Origin: Ganoderma boninense
Taxonomy: Eukaryota; Basidiomycota; Agaricomycetes; Polyporales; Polyporaceae
Length of the DNA stretch: 64,000 bases
NCBI GenBank assembly: GCA_002900995.3
Contig: CM035304.1
Location: 3,158,955-3,222,954 of the forward strand
Direction of reading: 5' to 3'
The number at the start of each line of letters is the position of its first letter. The stretch's first letter is position 1. A program made the translations under genes and the position numbers. The notes beneath the pieces are model-generated. The model was not told the origin of the DNA. It did not search any database and worked only from the letters and a program-made list of their open reading frames with translations. Shown here in pieces: positions 22,489 through 34,159 of this stretch.

Positions 22489-24122
22489 CTGAAGTATTTG
22501 TATTGTTGTGAGTAGTCTGGTCTGCCTGGTCGTGTCGCCGCAACGCTGATATCTCCACAGTATCAATATGTTGTATACATAGATATTGCCGTTGCTTAAA
22601 GCAACGTTAGACCATCTGCGCACAATCAACTCTCCCTCCTCATTTCTTTTAGATCTCGTAGTGCTCGGAGGACATTGGCTGCATTGACTCGAATGTAGGT
22701 TTCCGGTACACGAGATAACTCAGTCTGAACATGCAAGCAGGTCCCGCGATCGTTGGTCTATTTACCTAGGTAATGTTTCACGATTTGTGACAAGACAATA
22801 TAGCTACCGACACGAATTTACAGCGATCCCCAGTCCAACTACCCTGCAGGTGCCATGCATGTTGGAACCCTGAGGTCGTCTCACGAATTGGCATTGCATC
22901 GACGGAGGTCTATTCCAGCGAGTGCAAGAAGCGCAGGATAAAGAGGTTGAGGCTGGCATTGTGGACGAAACAGAGACTGTATACGAGAGCAAGACCGCCT
23001 TCCAGCCCAGACCTGGCCCAGACTCTCCATGCACCACGTCGAGGTATGGTGGCGCTTTGGACTCAAGCATGCCATGGGCCGGGATTTCTACCGCCTGAGT
23101 TAGTTGGGCGTAATATGGCGACTCGATATACTCCTCCACTGTGCCTACGGCCAAGTTGATAACGAGCGGCTTTCGGGAGTCGGAAGAAATCGAAGCTCGG
23201 GCTGGTAGGGCGGAGGTGGGCAAAATGTCTGATTTCTCGACTAAACAGGCTCACTCTCGAGCGGATCGAGGGAAGCGCAAGTCAATGACAGCAAGTACGT
23301 ATGATGCCAACGGTCATAAACAGAGTGGGCGCACCTCTGTATTACGTGCCGTTACGGTTCAATATGAACCCAAGCACCGAGAAAGCTTTCCGTAATTGAC
23401 CCGCAGGTAGCTCACTGGGTGATTTCGATACTGATGGGCCACCGTCGCGCTCGAGCTCCAGGACCCCAGGTCGGAGGGGAGAACAACAGCGGGTTTCGTG
23501 GCCAGTCTCATGGTGCTAGATATACAACCATACTAGACTCCGTGAGGTTGCCCGAGGTGGCTATCTGGAAACACATTGCACGAGGAGGTGTTGCAGCGCA
23601 AGGGGGGGTTTCCGGTACTTGATTTGAGACGGTGGGAGACGCGTTTGAATGTTCTGCGGACGCTGGTTATCTGCTCTACTCCGAAGTGTAGTGAGAATGT
23701 ACGTGCCCCGTCTCTGTCGGTTCTTGAGGGAATTTTACTTGAAACGAAGCATTTGTTTTCTGAAACCAACACTCTGAAGGATAGATAAATAACACGGAGA
23801 GGACGCGGTCTTGTCATTATCAAACAGTTCTAATAATGACTGAATATCAAGAAGGGAAGAGTCCAGGATGAAGAATACAACTCTCACTGTGGGTATTATC
23901 AGAAATACAGGTATACAGGGACGGCAGGACATCAGCGGAAGCACAGGAGCCTCTAATGGCGCGCGAAGTAGTAGCGAAGGCAAGGTAAGTATCGAGGTAT
24001 GGTCGCGAAACCGAGGTCACTGGAGGAGATCCAAAAGGTCCGAGCGGAACACGTCAAGTAAAGGCAACGAGAAGGGGGCAGATAACGACGCAGATAAAAC
24101 CTCTCAAAAACACCAAAGCGGC
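22489..24122. other. Spacer between HEM13 copy A and kinase copy 4, with a duplicated unassigned segment
   Basis: Sequence at about 22860-23060, read on the minus strand, resembles 51340-51560, which likewise lies just beyond a HEM13 3' end. A 139-codon minus-strand frame (22804-23223) has a coherent middle part, but I recognise no family. The remainder, 23.25-24.1 kb, shows no gene. The HEM13 3' flank (about 22500-22610) is also shared with copies 3 and B. Confidence 0.5.
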
Positions 24123-26881
24123 CTAGGCCCTGCTGCGCTTGCTCGCACCTGGCCTGGCTTCAGGCTCTTCGTCCATAGACCGACGCTTCGACCCGGTTGC
24201 GGTCGAAGTTGTGGGGACGGCAGACTTGGGCGGCGCATACCCGTCCTTCGGCTTCATGTCGCGCCCCTTGTCGTGGTCAGGCCACTGCCCTTCGTTGAGC
24301 AACTCGTAAAACAACGTGAGCATGGCGTTGTGCGACTGGAGCTTGGCACGAAGCCGCTCCTCACGGCCCTGGAGGGATTTAGCCACGGCTGAGCTGAGCT
24401 CCCGGCCGCCCAGAACGTCCTCGGCTTGGAATTCCTTGCCGAGCTCCCGCCTCATCCTTTTCGGGCCCGCGATAGTCGGTCGGATGTTGTTCTGCGAGCC
24501 TTCTGTCAAGGTGTCGGTGCCAGCGCTGTCCAAGGCATAGTGGGCTTGGAACCATGAAAGCAACTGTTTGGTGATTGTGTTGAGCGGATGCTCACGGTCT
24601 TTGGGTTCTTGCGGGGGCTGTACAGTGTCCGAGGGGAGAGAGGTGAGGTCTGAGCCAAAGATGGCGCTGGAGGTGGGGGAAGGCGAACGTTGAACGGGAG
24701 ACGACACCGGAGCGTCGGCCGATGGCAATGCGCGTTCTACGGGCGATGGGCTGCTGGGAAGGGCGGGGGAGGATGACCCGTCAATCAGTTTGGGGTTCGA
24801 AGAGGGCGGTTTGCGAGGAGATGGCCACAGGAACTTCAGATTGGACTTTGCTACGTCCAGGGTGTCGCGGTATGACATGATCTGGATGGCACCGGTCCGC
24901 ATGGCCTCAAACTTTGCGCTACCGCAGCGGTAGCCCTCGGTGTGGGGGAAGTAAGCGTCGAAATAGTCATGCAGGAACTGGCCGACATGCTCGTCATCGA
25001 GATTGTGAGGGAAGAAGCGGATGGCGTAGTAGAGCAGGACGTGGAAAAATGACTCAAGCTCATCCTGGACCACAATCTGCCGGCGCGGGTCATTCAGTGC
25101 ATGTGCCGACATGTACTGCCAAGTACCCTGCACATTTGGTATGGTCAGTAGACTGACAGACGCCACGCAAATCTGAGACGGGCGACTCACTGTACGGTCC
25201 GGCTGACGCCCTTCCGAAGAACTGAAGTCGATCTTCTTCGACAGTTCCCAGTCGTTGAGAAGCCCACACCACGCGCCTTCCTTGTTCTTGTAGAGGAGCA
25301 TGTTGCCTGCGGAGATGTCGCGATGGATGATCCCGGCCTTGTAGGCCTGTGCGTGAGCTAAGGACGACTGGATCAGCCCGATGATCCAAGGCAGAGGACA
25401 AGTATAAGAAAGACACACCAGTCAGGCAGCAAAAGATCGCATCGCATAGCTCCCAAGAGCTCTTCTTGATTTCTTCGAGAGGCAGGCCAACCTCCTGCAC
25501 TACGAGGCGGTAATGCTGATGCCGCTTCAGTGGGACCTTGACCTTGTCCGCATGGAAACCCGCCCAATGCTCCTGGGTGCTCGTCACCTGGCCAGGGAGA
25601 TCGCCGTGGCACACCAGCGTCGGCACGAATTCCACTCCCTTGTCATTCAGGAACTGGAGGGTGCCGCCTTCCTGGTCGATGCCGTCATGGTCGACCCGCC
25701 AAGCATCCTTCAGGTACACGAAGTCGGCGTCGTCCGCGATAGTGTCGTCATCGCGAACGGGAAGCGCGACGTAGCCACGAGTCCCGCGGCCAGCCACACC
25801 AGGGGCCTGGAAGTGCGGCATTCCAACGGCGAACTTGCGGATGACCGTGTGGTTGCGCTGGTTGCGCGTCTTGCCGTGAGGTTCGTGAGCGTGCACCTCG
25901 ACCTTCCACCACGGCCAGTGGGGATTCAGCGACTTCTGGAACAGCGCGCGGACGTAGTCGCGCGGATCTTTGTCTGAGTCCTTCTTGGCCTTCGCCCGTC
26001 GACGCATCGCGTTGTACAGACGGGTGTTGGGGAGGATACGTGAGGCCGTCGGGTCATAGCCGCGCTCCTCGTTGGAAAGCTGCGAGTAGCGGTGGAGGAA
26101 GTCGACGAGCAACTCGCCTTCGGCCTTGTAGTCGAACTTGCGGGTCACGAAGACGCCAGAGCGGTCAAAGCGCGCGATCCGGACGCTGTTGCCCAGGAAG
26201 AAGAGCATGAAGACGAACATCCGGTGCTGCCGCTTGACGATGAGCTCGATGTACGAGTAGGCCTGCCCAAGCGCGTCCCTGCGCTTGTCCCCCGTCGGCT
26301 CCCCGTTCGCCTGGTTCTCGTCGAAGGCATCCTGCTCGGTCTCGTCCGCCTTGCACTCCATCGCCAGGTCGAGGTCGAACCAGTCGACGGCCAGGTACGC
26401 CTTGTCCTTCTCGCACTTCGGGGTCTTCGCGGTGCGGTACAGACCCATGTCCACGGCCTGCTTGGAGGAGTCCGTCCTGTCCGCCTGGTAGGGGGTGGCG
26501 ACGACCTTGAAGCCGGGGCATATCTTCGCGCCGTTGATCGCCTTGGGCTTCAACCACCATGTGAGCGCCGATGCGCCGGGTGACTGCAGATCACAGGAAA
26601 CTCACCAATTCCCTGTACATATCAGGCTCGCCATTCGGTTTCGGAATCTTCTGGAAGATGTTGGTCTGTGTTGCCTTGTCGCCTTCAACCGCAGGGAGGA
26701 AGAGTTCGACAAACTTGGCGTAGTCGACGATGGTGACCTTGCCGTGCATGTTGAAACAGAGTTCTGCGCGGTTGCGAGCTAGATCGGGCTTGGTGTTGGT
26801 GTGGCTGGAGTTGCCGTTGAACGCCTTTGCTGGAGAGTCGGAGACTTTAGTATCAAGGCTGAACCGGACTTGGTTGGACAT
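24123..26881 (-). CDS. FunK1 fungal protein kinase, copy 4 (intact)
   Basis: Four exons (26881-26606, 26547-25419, 25357-25191, 25127-24123) join to 859 codons. It has the FunK1 hallmarks: [75 protein letters not shown] long Ser/Pro-rich linker follows, with a basic end KRSRA. Start MSNQVRFS at 26881 is chosen because copy 5 shares it; an in-frame ATG 33 codons upstream would add a hydrophobic leader. It forms one arm of an inverted duplication with copy 5: exons 1 to 3 have identical lengths in both. These two form a subgroup distinct from copies 1, 2, 3 and 6. Confidence 0.92.
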
Positions 26882-27785
26882 GGTGGTTAGGGAGGATAGA
26901 GTGATAGAGTGAGTAGGGGATGGAGGGAGGATGATATGAGAGCAGATATAGAGCAGTGGAGAGAGTATAGAGTCAAGCACTGGTCTCCGGTGGAGGGAAG
27001 AGAGGATGTGGTTGGGGATGAAGTGGAGGAGTAGGACAGCATACCAGGATATTGGGTGATGGTCGGAGTGTCTTGCTGAGAACGAAAAGACAAGTTGTGT
27101 CTTACCGTATAGGGTATTTTGTGCTAATTACTGAGGTAAGGTGGATATCGGGGAGATGCTGGAAGAGGAGAACAATGGGAGAGATGGTGGTCGGCGAGAG
27201 CAAGTTCAAGTTGGTAGACGCCGGGGGCACGAGTCGATTGATTGTGACTGCTTAACCGAGTCACGCCCTTCGATCGCCCTTTTCGGCCAGGCCTTTGTTT
27301 CTTCGTCGCTGCCACCGCAGCATGTCCTCCTCGTATCTCATATCGCCCAATACTTCTTCCAACTTTGAATTGCTAGCACTTCTCCAGTGATTCTAAGTGG
27401 CCGTAGCTCAGGTTGCCAGTGCAGGCACGAGTCACGCCTACAGGGCCCAGACTGGTGGCTGTGTAGAGTACCTGGTGAGTGGCCGTGACAATCAACGTCA
27501 TCATTGATCTAAGTATACAAGCTTTGTGCAACCCAGCGGATTCCCTAGCGGGGGCCAGGTCTCCACCTCTGCCAGTTCAAGTTCCAAGCAAAAATGTTGT
27601 TTCCATTTTGTTGAATTCTGGAGACGAGGGCTGTCGATCGGACCCAAGACAGAGCTATGCCGTTCCAGTAATGTCATGGCGAGGCTTCGTGCATATGGGA
27701 GCAGCAACAACACACTACAATCATACAGTGCGACGCGTCTTATGATATCTGCAGTATACTCAACGGAGATTCAGGTATCGCCTAT
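26882..27785. other. Kinase 5' flank shared with 54.7-55.7 kb in inverted orientation
   Basis: No gene is recognised. The promoter-side sequence, including a GGCGAGAGCAAGTTCAAGTT segment near 27200 and the GTAGGCGTGACTCGTGC-like segment near 27430 (read in reverse), reappears in reverse complement upstream of kinase copy 5. Confidence 0.7.
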
Positions 27786-27839
27786 CTATGTGGCATGCAT
27801 CATTGTGGCAGGTGAGGCTCTGCGAAATGCGAGCGTAAA

Positions 27840-28780
27840 ATTCTTTACTGTGAATGTTCCGCAATGATGTTCGAGCCCTTGCGTCGTCAGGTCATCGCCC
27901 ACGTTGGTGAGCGCGCGGGGATCCATCGTCTTCTGCAAATCACCCGTTTCAGCACCCACCTGGGGGAGAAGCGTGGCGTTGGGGAGCTCGAGCAAGCAAC
28001 GGCTCACTTCTGGCTCGTTCGGACAGACGTCCACTGACCCAACAGCCAAGCTATGCAGCAACATTATCAGCGCACAAGGTCTCGCATGGTCGCCAAAGGA
28101 CAACATACGTGATCGTCCTCGAGAGTGCGGATGAGTACAGCCTCGTCGATGCGCCGTGTTCACAATTAACGCGTCCCTCTTCAGCATTCTAATCATATCC
28201 TCCCCCATGAACCCCTCCGTCTCTGCGCGCAGCTGCATGTTCACGCTCAGCACGTCTGCCTCCGCGAGAAGCGCGTTGTGCTCGTCTGCTCCATAGTACT
28301 CGCGTCACGCGGGCCTGTGTGCAACCTTGAGGCGGGAGTGGTATATGGCGCGCATGGGTAACACGTACGCGATCTCCGCGAGGCGCAGCCCCATTCCCCC
28401 CAGCCAGTGGATCGCGAGCATGCCCCCGGTGAGATCGTGCGCGGCCCCATGGCGGTGCGACCTCTCCCGCTTCTTGGCGCGCAGGTCCTACTTGGGACAG
28501 TAGCACGAAGAGGCGGAAGGTGGACATCATGAGGTAGAGGACGGTCGCCGCGCCGGTCGCGCCGTCGATCGTGCAGAGTGCTGGAGACGACGATACATAA
28601 CCTTCTCGTGTTAATAATCTCCGGGAGCAAGGCCCGGGAGGGGTAGGTGAAGCAATGACTCGCAAATCTGTGCTGGTACCTTCGCGACGAGCTGTTTGTG
28701 TAGGAGACATGTCCCAGCCAGCCCGCAGATAGTCATCATCGTTTTGTTCACCAGGACCATCGAGAACTAGGCATCGCACA
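27840..28780 (-). pseudogene. D-isomer 2-hydroxyacid dehydrogenase, decayed copy 1
   Basis: Pieces in two or three frames, read from 28780 leftward, follow the family order. They are AGWDMSPTQTARREG, then ATVLYLMMSTFRLFV, then DVLSVNMQLRAETEGFMGEDMI with MLKRDALIVNTA, and finally VGSVDVCPNEPEVSRCLLELPNATLLP. The glycine-rich NAD-binding region is present only as out-of-frame sequence near 28400. It would have reduced a 2-keto acid using NAD(P)H. Frame changes and missing parts make a working protein unlikely. A second relic lies at 53.9-54.6 kb in the mirrored position. Confidence 0.7.
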
Positions 28781-29088
28781 TATCTGCTAGAGAGTAGTAG
28801 GAACGGACAGTGCAGTTAGCGGTATGGTCACAACATGCCTCTGTACAATGAGAAATCACCAATAGACATGCAGTGCTACGTTCAGTTAATACAACGAATA
28901 CAATGCAGCAGGTGAGATGGAGGATGGTAGGGGCCTAAGAGAGAGGTGCCAACGAAAGAAGTTGCGCGTGCGCCTCCTAGGCCGAACGTTCACGTTCATA
29001 CTCAGCACTTTCCGGTTGATCAGTGCCTTGACTTCCTGCCCTCTCGTCGTCCCACATCGTCGCCCTTTACCTTCCTTTACCCCCCAAA

Positions 29089-29139
29089 ATGACACTGATG
29101 CCTCCACCTGGGCCTGCGATGGAACCTCAAGACATCTGA
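29089..29139 (+). promoter_or_regulatory. 16-codon upstream ORF before HEM13 copy 2
   Basis: Encodes MTLMPPPGPAMEPQDI then stop; same length and position as in the other three copies. The conserved promoter-proximal block follows at 29161-29208. It persists although the HEM13 frame downstream is broken. Confidence 0.5.
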
Positions 29140-29256
29140 GACGATGGACTTGTGATGCGGCCAGATTGGGTCCGGATGGCGGGAACGAGGTCCGTAAAAG
29201 TCCAGTACTTTCACACTGCGCCCAGCTTCCTCCGTGTCCACCTCAACATCCACACT

Positions 29257-29887
29257 ATGGCCGCCACCACCAGCACCCCCATGCGCCAGCGCGTCGAGGA
29301 GTACGTCTGCAAGCTCCAGGAGGACATCACATCGTCTCCGCATTCGAAAGGCTCGACCCCAACGCTCCCCCATTCAAGCGCGACTCCTGGCTCCGCGCAG
29401 AGGGAGGCCGCGGCGTCTCCTGCGTCTTCGCCGTCCCCGCGCCGGCGCCTGGAGCAGAGAAGGTTGCCCGCCAGGAGACGGTGCTGGAGAAGGGCGGGGT
29501 GAACGTCTCCATCGTCCACGGCATGCTGCCCCCGCCCGCGATCAAGCAGATGCGCGCCGACCACTCCACCATCCCCGACATCCAGACTGCCGTGCCCTTC
29601 TTCGCCGCGGGGCTCTCCCTCGTCGTCCACCCGCGCAACCCGCACGCGCCCACGGTCCACGCCAACTACCGCTACTTCGAGCTCACCGAGACACCGGAGG
29701 GCAGACCGGGGAAGGTTATGGCGTGGTGGTTCGGGGGCGGGGCGGACCTGACGCCGTCGTACCTGTACGAGGAGGACGCGGTGCACTTCCACAGGACTCT
29801 GAAGGGTGCGTGTGACGCGCATGGTGCGGATGTCTACCCCGCGTTCAAGAAGTGGTGCGACGAATACTTCTACATCACTCACCGAGG
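29257..29887 (+). pseudogene. HEM13: HEM13 copy 2, frameshifted and truncated
   Basis: Starts like copy A (MAATTSTPMRQRVEEYV), but five bases (ACATC) are duplicated right after the codons for QEDI, shifting frame. The following sequence matches copy A through [16 protein letters not shown] to the codons THRG, about residue 218, with ten codons missing after ETP. At 29887 the similarity stops and the 3' flank of DUF4419 copy 2 begins. The C-terminal third, including the FFDDL and [11 protein letters not shown] regions, is absent, so the enzyme cannot be made. Confidence 0.9.
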
Positions 29888-30010
29888 GTATCTCACCACG
29901 ACGCATGCACGAATCGTGGACTCCCCCATGTCCCATCGCGCATACAGTTCCACCAGAAAAGATATTCAAGGTGCACGCCCTGTCATCGTACACCGCGAAC
30001 GCCTCGCCCT

Positions 30011-31692
30011 TCACTTCTTCTCGAAAATGAACCAGTGCGCCTCCGGGCTGACCGTATCGAGTTTAGCGCTCCCAGGGGCGGCCGAGCCAGAGAACGCGAC
30101 GTGCCCCGCGACCATCACGCAGTCGAGCTCGTCGCCGTTGTCGTTGACCGTCACGTCGACCTCGCAGTACCCGGGCGGGATGCCCGACACAGGTATGTCG
30201 AAGAACCGGACACCGTCGAGCGTGTACGCCGGGCTGTCGTAGCTCCGCGGACCTGCGAGCGCACGCGCAGAAAGGTGTACGGTGTACGGGGTCAAGTCAG
30301 TTGATGCGTCAGAAATTCAAAGGAGGCGTGAAGAGACCGACCGGGCACCATCACGCTTCCTGTGCCAGAGGGCGCACAAGTGCTGCTCGCAGTCTCTGGG
30401 GCGGCGTTCTCGGCAGCGGCGGCCGCATTCTCGGAGGGCTTCTCCGGCTTCTCTCGCGGCTTGCCAGGCATCAGCGACTTGGAGTGCCTCCGCAGCCATT
30501 TCTGTATGACCTTGTACAGACGCTTCGTAGCAGGCGCAGAGGTGGCCGCGGCTGATGGATCCTGTGCTGCGACGAGGGGCAGGGGAATCGGTGCGTATTC
30601 GGGCTTGATAGGGATGCTCTCCGGGAGGTGTCGGCCCTTCCACTCGCCCTGATTCGACCACACGCAGAAGCCCGTGATCCACCCACTGAGGTCGTCTCTC
30701 CCACACAGCCCGTTGGCTCGGTACATGATGTGCTTCCAAAACGCTTCGTCAGGCGGGCCGTCGAACGCGGTGACGAAGCGGCGGATGATGGGGCGGAGCA
30801 TCTCCGCCCACACCGCCGGCTCCTTGCCCAGGTCGTAGAGCCGCCAAAGCCGCCGGTAGATCTCCTCCCAGTCGGACCGCTCGCCCTCGAGCGTGATGGA
30901 CGGGATCCCGCAGATGATGTCAATGAAATACTCGAAATACCTGTGCGGGTGTGGGTGGGGTTAGTGCAGGACGACGGGGATCGTGGCTGAAAAGCCGGCG
31001 CACTCCTTCAGGGTTGCCATCATGACGACTGAGCAGACCGTGGTATCCTTCACGGTCGTCGTGGTGAAGTTGGGGAGGATCCATTCCACCAAGGTGTTGT
31101 CGACCACCTGTAACGACCCACTTGAGTAACTGTGGCAGAGATTGGGACAGCTACTGACGCACGTTCTCGTGGATCCGCTTGGTGAAGGTCTGAGCAAGTT
31201 TCGCATAGTTGACTGTATAGCGATCGCCGACAGTCTTCACTATCAGTCTCTTCTTCCTTTTGTGAGCAACGAAGAGGGGACGCAGCTCTTCAGCGTGTGC
31301 GTTGATGCTAGGGTGGAATAAGAGGGCTGAGTTTTGGTTGTGAGAGTGTACGTACTAGAAGTTCAGTTGAACCAAAATCGCCAGCCAAACGTCATCAGGT
31401 CTATATATGTGCCCATTATACGATGCCATTCATCGACTCAGATGACGACGAACCGAATACGAAGATGATGGTGCGACCCATAAGCTGCTAGAGCGGCGTA
31501 GACGAAACCGTTGCTGTTGGGGCAGATTTTCGTCAAGTCGTCCTGGTCGACGGAGCTCTGGAGCAGATCCTTGCAACGTGACCCCTGGACCTCGCAGCCG
31601 AGCCTCAGGACCGCCTCCGCGTTGAGGGTGCTGCCGTTGGCTAACCTTAGAGCATTTGCAGGGTGTGGAGCGACCTTGAATGTCACTGGCAT
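30011..31692 (-). CDS. DUF4419 family protein, copy 2 (apparently intact)
   Basis: Same six-exon layout as copy 1: MPVTFKVAPHPANAL at 31692, the PDDVWLAILVQLNFY exon, the HAEELRPLFVAH exon, and VVDNTLVEWILPNFTTTT. Then come GIPS and ERSDWEEIYRRLWRLYDLG, RPIIRRFVTAFDGPPDEAFW, DLSGWITGFCVWS and the C-terminal module ending AHWFIFEKK at 30011. The linker differs from copy 1 (more Ala/Glu, AAAAAENAAPE). Splice sites follow GT-AG, including the GTTCGT first donor. I saw no frame breaks. Its start faces HEM13 copy 3 across about 670 bp whose sequence resembles the spacer of the copy 1 pair. The biochemical role is unknown. Confidence 0.82.
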
Positions 31693-32183
31693 CGTGACGA
31701 GTTCGGTAGGATGTTCACAGAGGAAGTGAATGGTCTACGACATAGGAGAGGAGGCTTTCGAATGCGAGGCCTGTTTGTGCTGCGTTGTGCTAGGAGATGC
31801 AGTGCCTTCTGATATCGTAGATTTCCAACATGCCATACGTTACCGTACTCGTTATGTCGCACGACCACAGCATTCCGAGCACAGTCTCACGAGGCTTGTC
31901 CCAGATAGAATGGTGCTTCGCACGAGGCGTTTGTTGCGATCCCAGGAGCCGCGCCTTGCGTGCGGCGACACAAGTCATCACATCCAGGCTCTCCGGCCAA
32001 GTGTGTATACCGAAGTGTCTTATCGTAATGAAGGCTCCAGACAACGAATGCAATGCTGCCGGTGAGGTGGAGAGATGGGTAGGAGGATGGAAGACTCGGA
32101 AGAGGCGCACGGGCGGCGCCTCCCCACGTTCAGTGCGTTCTGTTAATCCAGACTGAGGTCACAGCACTTACATTCTGTACAAG

Positions 32184-32234
32184 ATGACACTGATATCCCC
32201 ACCTCGGCCCGCGATGGATCCTCTCGACATCTGA
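32184..32234 (+). promoter_or_regulatory. 16-codon upstream ORF before HEM13 copy 3
   Basis: Encodes MTLISPPRPAMDPLDI then stop, in the same position and length as the other copies. The shared promoter-proximal block lies at 32267-32316. Confidence 0.5.
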
Positions 32235-32362
32235 GACGATGGACTAGGTGGTGGTCGACATCATGTGGCCGGATTGGGGCCGGATGGCGGGAACAAGGTC
32301 CGTAAAAGCCCAGTACTTTCCACACCCCCGACATCTTCCCCCACATCCACTACATCCATACC

Positions 32363-33353
32363 ATGGCCACGTCCAGCACTCCCATGCGATGAGCAGTACG
32401 TCTGCAAGCTCCGAGACATCGTCTCCGCTCGAGACAATGCATTCAAGCGCGACTCCTGGCTCCGCGAGAGGGACGCGTCTTCGCCGTCCCGCACCCGCGC
32501 CCGGAGCACGGAGGTCGCGCACCAGGAGACGGTGCTGGAGAGGTCCGTGAACGTCTCCATCGTCCAGCATGCTCCCCGCCCGCGATCAAGCACATCGCCC
32601 CACTCCACCATCCCCGACATCCACACCCGTCCCCTTCTTCGCCGCGGGCCCTCCCTCGTCGCACCCACGCAACCCGCACGCACCCACGGTCGTCCAACTA
32701 CCGTACTTCTGCACCGAGCGCCAACGGAGGAGGAGGCGGCGGAGGGCAGGCCCGGGAAGGTTATCGCGTGGTGGTTCGGGGGCGGGGCGGACCTGACGCC
32801 GTCGTACCTGTACGAGGACGACGCGGTGCACTTCCACAGGACTCTGAAGGGTGCGTGCGACGCGCACGGTGCGGACGTCTACCCTGTGTTCAAGAAGTGG
32901 TGCGACGAATACTTCCACATCACGCATCGCGGGGAGTCACGCGGGATCGGGGGCATCTTCTTCGACGACCTCTGCAGCGAGTCACACAAGCGATTCGCAG
33001 ACGGGGCGGCGCGTCCGAAGACGGCCGAGGAGATCTTCGCGTTCGTGAAGGACGCGGGCAATGCGTTCGTGCCGTCGTACATCCCCGTGCTGGAGCGTCG
33101 TTGGAAGACGCCGAGCACGGAGCACGAGAAGCGATGGCAGCTCCTCCGGCGCGGGCGGTATGTCGAGTTCAACCTGGTGTACGATCGGGGAACGAAGTTC
33201 GGGCTTATGACGCCTGGGGCGCGGATCGAGAGCATCCTGATGAGCCTGCCTGAGACTGCGCGGTGGGAGTACATGAGCGAGCTTGGGACGGAGGCGGAGA
33301 GCAGGGAGGGCAAGTTGATGGCGGTGCTTAAAAGCCCTCGCGAGTGGGCGTAA
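32363..33353 (+). pseudogene. HEM13: HEM13 copy 3, 5' part riddled with small deletions, 3' part intact
   Basis: From 32363 to about 32735 the sequence aligns to copy A but lacks many stretches of one to about twelve bases, with a stop soon after MATSSTPMR. From about 32740 to the stop at 33353 it matches copy A without gaps: [43 protein letters not shown] and ESILMSLP are all present. The 3' flank is also conserved. No full enzyme can be translated from the first ATG. Confidence 0.9.
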
Positions 33354-34135
33354 CTGGAAGTATCAGTATTTTTGTGAGTAGTCTGCCCTCCCTTGTCATG
33401 TCGCCGCGACGCTGACATGTCCACAGTATCAATATGCTGTATACATAGATATCACGGTTGCTTAAAGCTACGACCATATGGGTAATTGCGAGCGAAGCGA
33501 GCATTATACCCCATAGGCCGGAGCCCGAACGCACTTCGCTGGGACAAACAAGGACAAATTTCACGCTTCGCAAGCGCTAATTCCTTGAACTCAAGCTTGG
33601 TCTCTGGAGTGGCCGCAAGTTGTTATATTGCTCTGTAACTTGACATAGGGAATTAAAGAACATATTTGAACATTTGTGTAAGCTTTCGTATGGAATGGGG
33701 CAGTGGAATATGCGTTATGAGACTCGGTGGTTGACCCTCCTCCATCTGCTTCTAGCGCTCAAACAGCCATTGCGCGCCCACCGCGCTCAACCGCGCCGCA
33801 TTGAAGCGCCTTGACAAGTTTTCAACGCCTTCACCAGTTGCTAGCACTCGAAGCGAGCACGACCGTCCTGACGGCCCATGTTATACTCTCTCTCCCCTCT
33901 GTCTTTTGGACATCGTGAAAACCATCGGTGACTCCAAGTAAATTTCCCGCAATTTGAATTTGTACACCGCTGATAGTCAATACAGGACTGTCCTCGTAGG
34001 GCGCCCCAACGCTACCGCCTCTTGTTGCCTTGACTGGCGTCGAGTAACGTGTATGCTTCACGACACTCCCGCTCCCTTAGATGAGCAGAAGGAAGATAGA
34101 ATGCACCGAGTCCACCATCCATGAGGGCTAGAACG
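33354..34135. other. Spacer with no supported gene
   Basis: After the conserved HEM13 3' flank (to about 33470), this holds a short stretch of self-complementary GCGAAGCG-type motifs near 33490-33590. It also holds a 76-codon minus-strand frame (33831-34061) with plausible composition but no recognisable family. Confidence 0.45.
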
Positions 34136-34159
34136 CATCGGAACCGCCGCTGTCGTTAC

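Noticed and set aside
21271..22629. 452-codon minus-strand frame opposite HEM13 copy A, and similar antisense frames at the other copies
   Set aside because: Composition-driven shadow of the HEM13 coding strand; no family motifs, and it disappears where HEM13 is degraded.
27398..27450. Possible tRNA gene (sequence resembling an A box, TAGCTCAGGTTG)
   Set aside because: No B box or cloverleaf follows, and the diverged inverted copy near 55150 does not keep tRNA pairing.
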